Shown here: positions 58,115 through 64,000 of the stretch, piece by piece
How positions within the stretch are numbered: position 1 is the first letter of the stretch
Layout: each line of letters begins with the position of its first letter
Assembly: GCF_027887165.1 (NCBI RefSeq)
Contig: NC_077229.1
Span: 204,997,753 to 205,061,752 of the forward strand
Direction: 5' to 3'
Length of the DNA: 64,000 nucleotides
Origin: Monodelphis domestica
Lineage: Eukaryota; Chordata; Mammalia; Didelphimorphia; Didelphidae
Program-made: the position numbers and the translations under genes
The notes under the pieces: model-generated
Told to the model about the DNA's origin: nothing
What the model saw: only the letters and a program-made list of their open reading frames with translations
Database searches by the model: none

Positions 58115-58287
58115 TATATATAAAGGGATTTGAATTGCTCCATTGCTACCAAGTTGTTTTTTGTTTTTTTTTTTTTTAAAGAAATTCACGTTTGGAGCAG
58201 TGTCCTTAAAAAGTGGGTTGAGTAAGACAGCTGTATTAAACTGTGAGACAGGACAAAGTTGAAGTTTCTGAATGCATAGCCTCAGTT

Positions 58288-58910
58288 AAAGCACACCTCA
58301 GAGATATTGTGTTAGTTCTAAACTGTCATAATAAAACGAGTCACATGAATTTTTTAGTTTCTCAATGTATGTAAAAGTTATGTTTACACTATACTATAAT
58401 CTGTTAAGTGTGCAATAGTATGTTAAAAAATGTAAATACCTTAGTTAAAAAACACTTTTTTTGCTTTAAAAAAAAAAAAGGAATGCCTAACCATCATCCA
58501 AGCCTTCATCTAGTCATAATCTTTTTGCTGGTGGAGGGGCTTGTCTTGATAAGGTGACTGCTGACAGGGTGATGGCTGCTGAAGGTTGGGATGGTTGGGA
58601 ATTTATTAAAATAAGATAACAATGAAGTTTGCTGCATCCTTCCTTTTACTCAAACACTTAGAGGCCATTGTAAGGTTATTAATTGGTCTGCTTTCAATAT
58701 TGTTGAATCTTATATGGGTATGGTTTGTGGCACCCTAAGCAATTACAATAATAACATCAAAGATCATGGATTACAGATCACCATCACACATAATAATAAT
58801 GAAAAAGTTTGAAATATTGAGAGAACTATCAAATGTGGCACAAAGACACAATGTAAGCAATATTTGCAAGTAGCAATAAATTAAAGTGCAGTAAAAATAA
58901 AGTATGCCTA
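58288..58910 (-). mobile_element. Tigger1-type DNA transposon, internally deleted copy b
   Basis: On the plus strand it starts with the 3' terminal repeat (aagcacacctcagagatatt) and ends with the 5' one (gtatgccta, followed by TA). Between are Tigger1 3' sequence (aaaagttatgtttacactat), then the transposase start region in reverse (acacttagaggccattgtaa). Most of the transposase gene is missing. Confidence 0.85.
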
Positions 58911-58912
58911 TA

Positions 58913-59240
58913 CCAAACTGAGGATACTATCATGTTTTATTTAGGCTTTATTTCCTACTTTTCCCCCTTGATCATAATGTTTTATTTTCTTCTACTGCTA
59001 CTATTTGCTGCTGTTCTTAGTGTCCTTTGAAGGATCAGCATCCTTGTTCCTTATGCCTTGTCTTGGGCCCTCATATGTGATAAGTAGTCTTTTCCTTTTT
59101 TTGTATCTGTGGACTTCTACACAGTATTATATTTTAAATGCATAAAATAAAGTATGTAGAATTACTGAGGAAACCAAATGTATTGAAGTTGTCAAAATAA
59201 GAAACACGTTCACAGCCCCCAGGTTAATAAACCCTGCTCA
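58913..59240. other. Intronic DNA, unnamed repeat-like
   Basis: 'tttaaatgcataaaataaag' to 'ccaggttaataaaccctgct' looks like part of a common dispersed repeat that I cannot name. Confidence 0.35.
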
Positions 59241-59700
59241 AAATAATGTCATCAGCTGGAATGAATTCAATTATTACCTCTATGAAAACCTCCAGTTCTA
59301 TTTTAGCTTCATTCTCTGAACGCTATTCACAGATTGCCTCTTGGGCCTCTTCAATTCCACATTCCATAGTCAAACTCAATGCCTGAAGCAGATTCATTCT
59401 CTAACCCCTAAAATCCTTTCTTTTTTCTAGAATGCATCTATCCTTCCATTCACGTGGTTAGATGTAAATATAAAAATCATCTGCCATTTTTATTCTCATT
59501 ATCACTTATATGGACCATCTTTCTCTTTCATATCTTCATCACCAGTCCCTTGCGCAATTGGAGTAACCTTCTAAATGATTTTTCCACCTACTGTCTGTCT
59601 CTGTTCTATTCTTCTTACAACTGTCAAGTTGATACTGCTAAAATACAGTCTAAATTTAGCATTCCCCTGCTTGAGAAAATCTAGTAGTGTTAGATTTAAA
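59240..59700 (+). mobile_element. L2 fragment, strongly decayed
   Basis: The order 'gtcatcagctggaatgaatt', 'caattattacctctatgaaa', 'gcctcttgggcctcttcaat' and 'ggagtaaccttctaaatgat' follows the middle of L2, cf. 18,885-20,262. Confidence 0.6.
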
Positions 59701-59800
59701 ATAGTTTTGAGCGTTAAATAGTTGTAGATAAGAGAGTGGGAGCCATAAATGTGATAATTAAAATGTTTGGGAGCAAGGTAAATATATAACAATTATGACT

Positions 59801-60700
59801 GCTGAAATGTATTTTCTACTGTGTCTTGGTTTTATATAAATATAAAATGGTCGCCAGGGAATATATTCCCAATTTATGAATATGCCCAAGCCAACAGGGT
59901 TTTATAGAGAAATTTAATTTATAATACACTGATTAATCAATAGAAAAAGAGAGAAAATAAGAAAGTTATAAGAACGAAGGGCCTCAAGCCAATAAGGCCT
60001 AGACCTCAGTCCTAAGAGATAAATCAGTCAGTTGGTTTTATCACTCACCCAAGATCTCTCTAGGTAAGGCTTCTCATGCCAACCTCAGGCTCCACCTTCA
60101 AGAGAGCCTCCTTTCAAGAAATGTTTCCTGAGTTCTCCTTCCACAGCCTCCTTCAAGACCTCTCCAGGAGCTCTCCCTCCAGGACCTCTCTCTTCTCAGA
60201 CCTCCTTCAGAGCATCAACCATCCCCTCAGTCCTCAGACTCCCCCCCCCCCATCTTTCAGCCAAAAATCTAAGTTCTCCCATCTACCAATCACTGTTGAT
60301 CTCTCCCCTCTGCCAATGGTGGTTCTAGCTTAACCCAGGACCGCCCAGAGGTCTGCCCCCTTTGCACATGTCTGTTGAAGGTCATATTCTCAAATAATTA
60401 AATCTTGATCTTTGCTGCAGCCCTTCCTAAATCCTGTTACTCTGAGTAGGGTGGAGATTGTAGTTTCCAAGACCTGGTTCTGTCATTCCAAGTATCTCTA
60501 TTGTATCAATTCTAAAATCAATCATGACTCAAAGAACTTCCTGTTCTATGCTTAAGCATAGGTCAAAGCCCTTTCCATTGTTTAGCAAAAGGTTTCTGTC
60601 CTAAAGTAGTCTTAAGTAGAGAGGAGAAGGATCCTCCCATGCCAAGGAGTTTCATATTCCAATAGAGTTCTTACTATCAGTAGGAGATTTTTTCAAGTAT
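59801..60700 (-). mobile_element. LTR related to family A, with internal repeats
   Basis: 60,340-60,510 matches 40,945-41,110 ('cccagaggtctg', 'ttgcacatgtctgttgaagg', 'aataattaaatcttga', 'tgagtagggtggaga'). The start region shares 'tggtcgcca.ggaa' with 41,940. 60,090-60,240 is a series of short cctcc/ctctcc-type repeats. Ends are approximate. Confidence 0.7.
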
Positions 60701-60832
60701 GAAATTTCCCAATGGGGAAATTTCCAATATTCATAAGTCTAAGAAATTCTTAGAAGCAAATTCTTGCTTCTAAGAAAACATATAGACTTCTTTATTTGAC
60801 TTTTAAAACTTTCACAATTGGGAGGCAGCTGG

Positions 60833-61026
60833 GTGGCTCAGTGGATTGAGAGTCAGGCCTAGAGACGGGAGGTCCTAAGTGCAAATCTGGCCTCAGACAC
60901 TTCCCAGCTGTGTGACCCTGGGCAAGTCACTTGACCCCCATTGCCTAGCCCTTACCACTCTTCTGCCTTGGAGCCAATACACAGTATTAACTCCAAGAGG
61001 GAAGGTAAGGATTTAAAAAAAATTTT
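60833..61026 (+). mobile_element. MAR1-type CORE-SINE with perfect target-site duplication
   Basis: Near-consensus. Flanks are tttcacaattggg at 60,820-60,832 and 61,027-61,039. Confidence 0.95.
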
Positions 61027-61094
61027 TTTCACAATTGGGCTCAAGTCTAATATTCTAGGTTCTTTTAAACCATACTCTCCATAGGTCATGCCTT

Positions 61095-61275
61095 CTCACA
61101 TTCTAGCCAAACTGACCTGTAAGCTGTAAGGTCACATCACCTGGCTAAGTGCCTTTGGATCAATCCATTGCCTTCTGCCTTACTTCCTACCCATGTAAAC
61201 ACCTGCGGGCAAGGATTGTCTCTCCCCCATCCTTTTGGCATTTAGTATCTAATAAATGTTTGGTAAATTAAATTA
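61095..61275 (+). mobile_element. L2 3'-end fragment
   Basis: 'ccattgccttctgccttact', 'gggcaaggattgtctctccc' and 'gtatctaataaatgtttggt' fit an L2 terminus. Confidence 0.65.
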
Positions 61276-61285
61276 TGTCCTTGAA

Positions 61286-61325
61286 GATATCCTTCAATCT
61301 ATCCTGATATCCTTCAAAATATCCT
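61286..61325 (+). repeat. 20-bp tandem duplication
   Basis: gatatccttcaatctatcct is followed directly by gatatccttcaaaatatcct. Confidence 0.85.
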
Positions 61326-61429
61326 GAATTATAGCCTTCGAGCTGTGGTTTACATAGATTGTGGATAATTAGGATTTTTAGAATAAAGGACTGAATTATC
61401 TTTATTTGGTGGGGAGAAAGTAATTTTTC

Positions 61430-61660
61430 AGTTGTGTCTGACTCTGTGTGACCACATTGGATTTTCTTGGCAAAGAAACTGAAGTGGTTTGCCATTTCCT
61501 CCTTCAGCTCATTTTACAGATGGGGAAACTGAGGCAAACAAGGTTGTAATTTGTCCAGGTCATACTACAGCCAGTAAGTGTATGAGGCCAGATTTGGACT
61601 TGGGAAGATGAGTCTCCTGACTCTCTTATACCCATCTGCTTTCCTTAAGTACTTAACATT
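61430..61660 (-). mobile_element. MIR-derived marsupial SINE (long 3' type)
   Basis: Reverse tail ('gttgtgtctgactctgtgtg', 'ttcttggcaaagaaactgaa'), 'acagatggggaaactgaggc', then the B-box region ('gaggccagatttggac'). Confidence 0.88.
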
Positions 61661-61794
61661 TAAAGATCATGCTACCTAAGAATATGCCTACAGCTGAAAA
61701 TGCCAATACAAGAATAAGAGACTTTCCCATAGTAATATATGAAAATGGTGCTGGGTCTTGTTTAAGAGGAAAAAAGTTTTCTTTACCCATACCT

Positions 61795-61968
61795 TCTTTC
61801 TTAGAATCAATACTCGGTTTTGGTTCCAAGACAGAAGAGGTTAAGGGCCAAGTAGTTGGGGTTAAGTGACTTGCCCAGGGTCCCACACCTAGGAAATATC
61901 TGATTTGAACCCAGGACCTCCCATCTCCAGACCTGGCTTTCTCCACTGAGCCACCTGACTGTTCCAAG
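61795..61968 (-). mobile_element. MAR1-type CORE-SINE
   Basis: Reverse tail, CORE (gacttgcccagggtcccaca), B box (tttgaacccaggacctccca) and head (actgagccacctgactgttc) are all visible. Confidence 0.92.
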
Positions 61969-64000
61969 AGAAATATTTTTAATTGCTACTATTTTTCTGT
62001 TGTGATTTTTTTAAAAAGTATACCAAGGCAATCTATTAGCAAGTTTTGTGCTTTTATTCTGTTCCTCAAATAGACAGGCCTTCCTTTTTTGAAATATGCT
62101 AATTAAATTAGATACTAAATATCTTTTGTATTTTCACTTGAACATCTTCTTCTCTATACCTCTTCTGCAGAAAAGTCTGATGTTTTGATAAGCACAAAAA
62201 ACCCCCCCTTTCTAATGAAACACTAAGAACTGGTACAGTATTTGGAAACTCACTATCAATAGAAACAATAAAGGACTAAGACAGCATGTGAATATTCGTG
62301 AATGTTAAACTCTTTATAATATTCAGTAATGTAAAGGATGACATAATAACAATAATTGAAAGAGTAGGTTGATAGGAAGAAGTGTAGCCTTAAAGAGATA
62401 GATATATGGCCATCTTTGGTATTAACTCCCTCAAATAGGCTCTCTGACTGGAAGGAGAATTCAGTTTATGGATTATTAAACTGGATTTTAGTCATGTGGG
62501 CAATATAAGCCATTCTTCTGCCCCTCCCCCCAAACCATTCACACTATATAATTTAAGCATCAGGATTCCAGCTGAGGGAAAAACTTTTCATTTTGATATT
62601 CAGATTTTTATATTCAAATTCAAATTCCTACTGTTTAGTAAGCTCTGATAAGTGTGTCTTGAATTGATGAAGTGGAGAAAAGCTTAACCTTGATAGATTT
62701 ATAATTGGTCTTGTTGAAGACTTTAAATCCATCTATAGTACTTTAAAAAGTTTGAATTGGATTTTAAAATAGCTGACCATGATATCTGAAGTTTATGGAA
62801 AGAAGGTGTACATTTTTTGTGTCCATCACTTAAAGCCATTCTTTCTGCCTGACTTCTAAAAGATAGGTTAAATCTTGAGTTAGTTTCCTTTTATGAAGGC
62901 ATTGAAAAGGAGCTCTTGAGTGATCTTTTTTTTCCTTTCTTAAATTAGCATGTATCACTGATGAGCACAAGATAATGCAGAATAAGGTGACTACTTTTTA
63001 TTGATTTGATATGCCAATTTATGAAGGTTAGGAAATAATTTCACATGTAGGCATGTGGATTTATTTCATGTCTATCTTCCTAGTACATTTAATATGGTGC
63101 AGACAATCATTTTGTGTATAAATTCAGTACATACAAAATTTATATTCTATAAAATAAGTTATTGTTTTTAGCGCCACATGAAGCTCTTCATTGCAGTAGT
63201 ATTTTAATGTGTACTCAGCTATGTACCTACCCTTTCAAATTGGGTCTATGAGATCAAAATTATTTTTATAAAAATACTTAAGATGATATTGACCTATTTA
63301 AATGTTTGTCCCTTTTCCAATACATATTTGTATTTGGCCAAATTTACTTCATATACTTCAACCAAAACAAAATATTGACTGAATGCAGAAGCAGATATGA
63401 GAATCCAGTTATCTTCAAAAAATGTGTAAAATGATACCATCTTGCCCCTAATTTTTTTGATTTAGAAAAATCAGTTATTTCTCATAAAATAATATAATTT
63501 ATGTTAACAAGAAATGGGTTTATTTTTAAATGAGTTGGCAGTTATCAGTTTTAATTTCTAACAGTAAATACTGATAGATCCAACTCATGAACACAAGCCT
63601 TTGCTTGCATTCCTCACCTATTTTTAAGAACGTAAAAGGATCCTAAGGCCAAAAAATTTTATAATCTCTGTGCTAGAGTACAAAAACCCCCCTCAAACCC
63701 AAAATGTTTTTTGTCATTGTTGATGATGTAAGATAGTATTAAAAAATTTACAAAGTTCATAGTACAAATTAAAAATGTTGCAGTAGTTCAGAGAATAAGA
63801 GAATGTTGTCTCATATGGAAGAGGTGAGTTTTGATTGCCTTAAAAAATGAGTAGGATTTAGATGTAAAGGCGGCCAGGTGGGAGCACCATATGAGCAAAG
63901 GCAGATCTGGAATGAATGTTTTTAGAAGTCATCTTGTCCAACATTCTTATTTTAATAAATGAGAAACTCATTTAGCCAGATAAGAGTATTGGGATTAGAG
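61969..64000. other. SMIM13 intron 1, AT-rich, nothing recognised
   Basis: 2 kb of AT-rich sequence without open frames of note, microsatellites or clear repeats. Its relative freedom from insertions may only reflect decayed old repeats. Confidence 0.4.

Larger units (their letters stand above)
55632..64000 (+). other. SMIM13: SMIM13 intron 1 (continues past the window)
   Basis: Begins GTGAGTGCG. AT-rich after the island. It holds a G-run (55,880-55,892), SINEs, a minisatellite, an inverted Tigger pair, an LTR and L2 fragments, listed separately. From 61,971 to 64,000 I see no assignable element beyond a possible MIR remnant near 63,900. No acceptor leading into a recognisable exon 2 was seen. 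Confidence 0.8.

Noticed and set aside
55640..64000. SMIM13 exon 2 within the window
   Set aside because: No sequence resembling the Trp-Tyr-Phe-Val-Trp-His continuation was found on the plus strand.

Overview
The window is vertebrate nuclear DNA and almost certainly marsupial. It is AT-rich, has no dense coding, and carries many copies of a tRNA-derived CORE-SINE of the marsupial MAR1/WSINE type. Marsupial-style L1 pieces, L2 and MIR fossils, solo LTRs, an RTE-like LINE and Tigger DNA transposons are also present. Nothing seen separates an American from an Australian marsupial.

Two CpG islands mark the only two protein-gene ends I can support. At about 6.6-7.66 kb the minus strand has a start codon fused directly to a GTGAGT splice donor, which I read as exon 1 of ELOVL2 (very-long-chain fatty acid elongase). 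Positions 1-7053 would then be ELOVL2 intron 1. At 55,556-55,631 the plus strand encodes the first 25 residues of SMIM13, ending in a perfect GTGAGT donor. The rest of the window is SMIM13 intron 1. The two genes point away from each other across about 48 kb, close to the spacing I recall for human chromosome 6p24. The SMIM13 call is strong on its own, and it supports the weaker ELOVL2 call by synteny.

The interval between them is a graveyard of mobile elements. 8-31 kb holds MIR, L2 and L1 fragments, a GGA-triplet tract, and a SINE split by a later LTR-like insertion. 31,967-36,028 is a full-length RTE-like LINE with a 15-bp target-site duplication (TSD), recognisable endonuclease and reverse transcriptase motifs, a (TAC)n tail and several disabling mutations. 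A 5'-truncated sister copy, also with a perfect 15-bp TSD, lies at 51,498-53,401. 39.7-47.7 kb is a nested cluster of solo LTRs in both orientations, set in and around an old minus-strand L1. SMIM13 intron 1 carries a diverged three-copy minisatellite, two inverted Tigger1-derived elements, another LTR and several SINEs.

I found no tRNA, rRNA or CRISPR, no intact transposon gene and no clear novel system. The observations most worth checking are the ELOVL2 start codon at the splice junction, the RTE family's C-terminal zinc finger, the inverted LTR and Tigger arrangements, and an unexplained 0.2-kb direct duplication near 2.5 and 4.1 kb.
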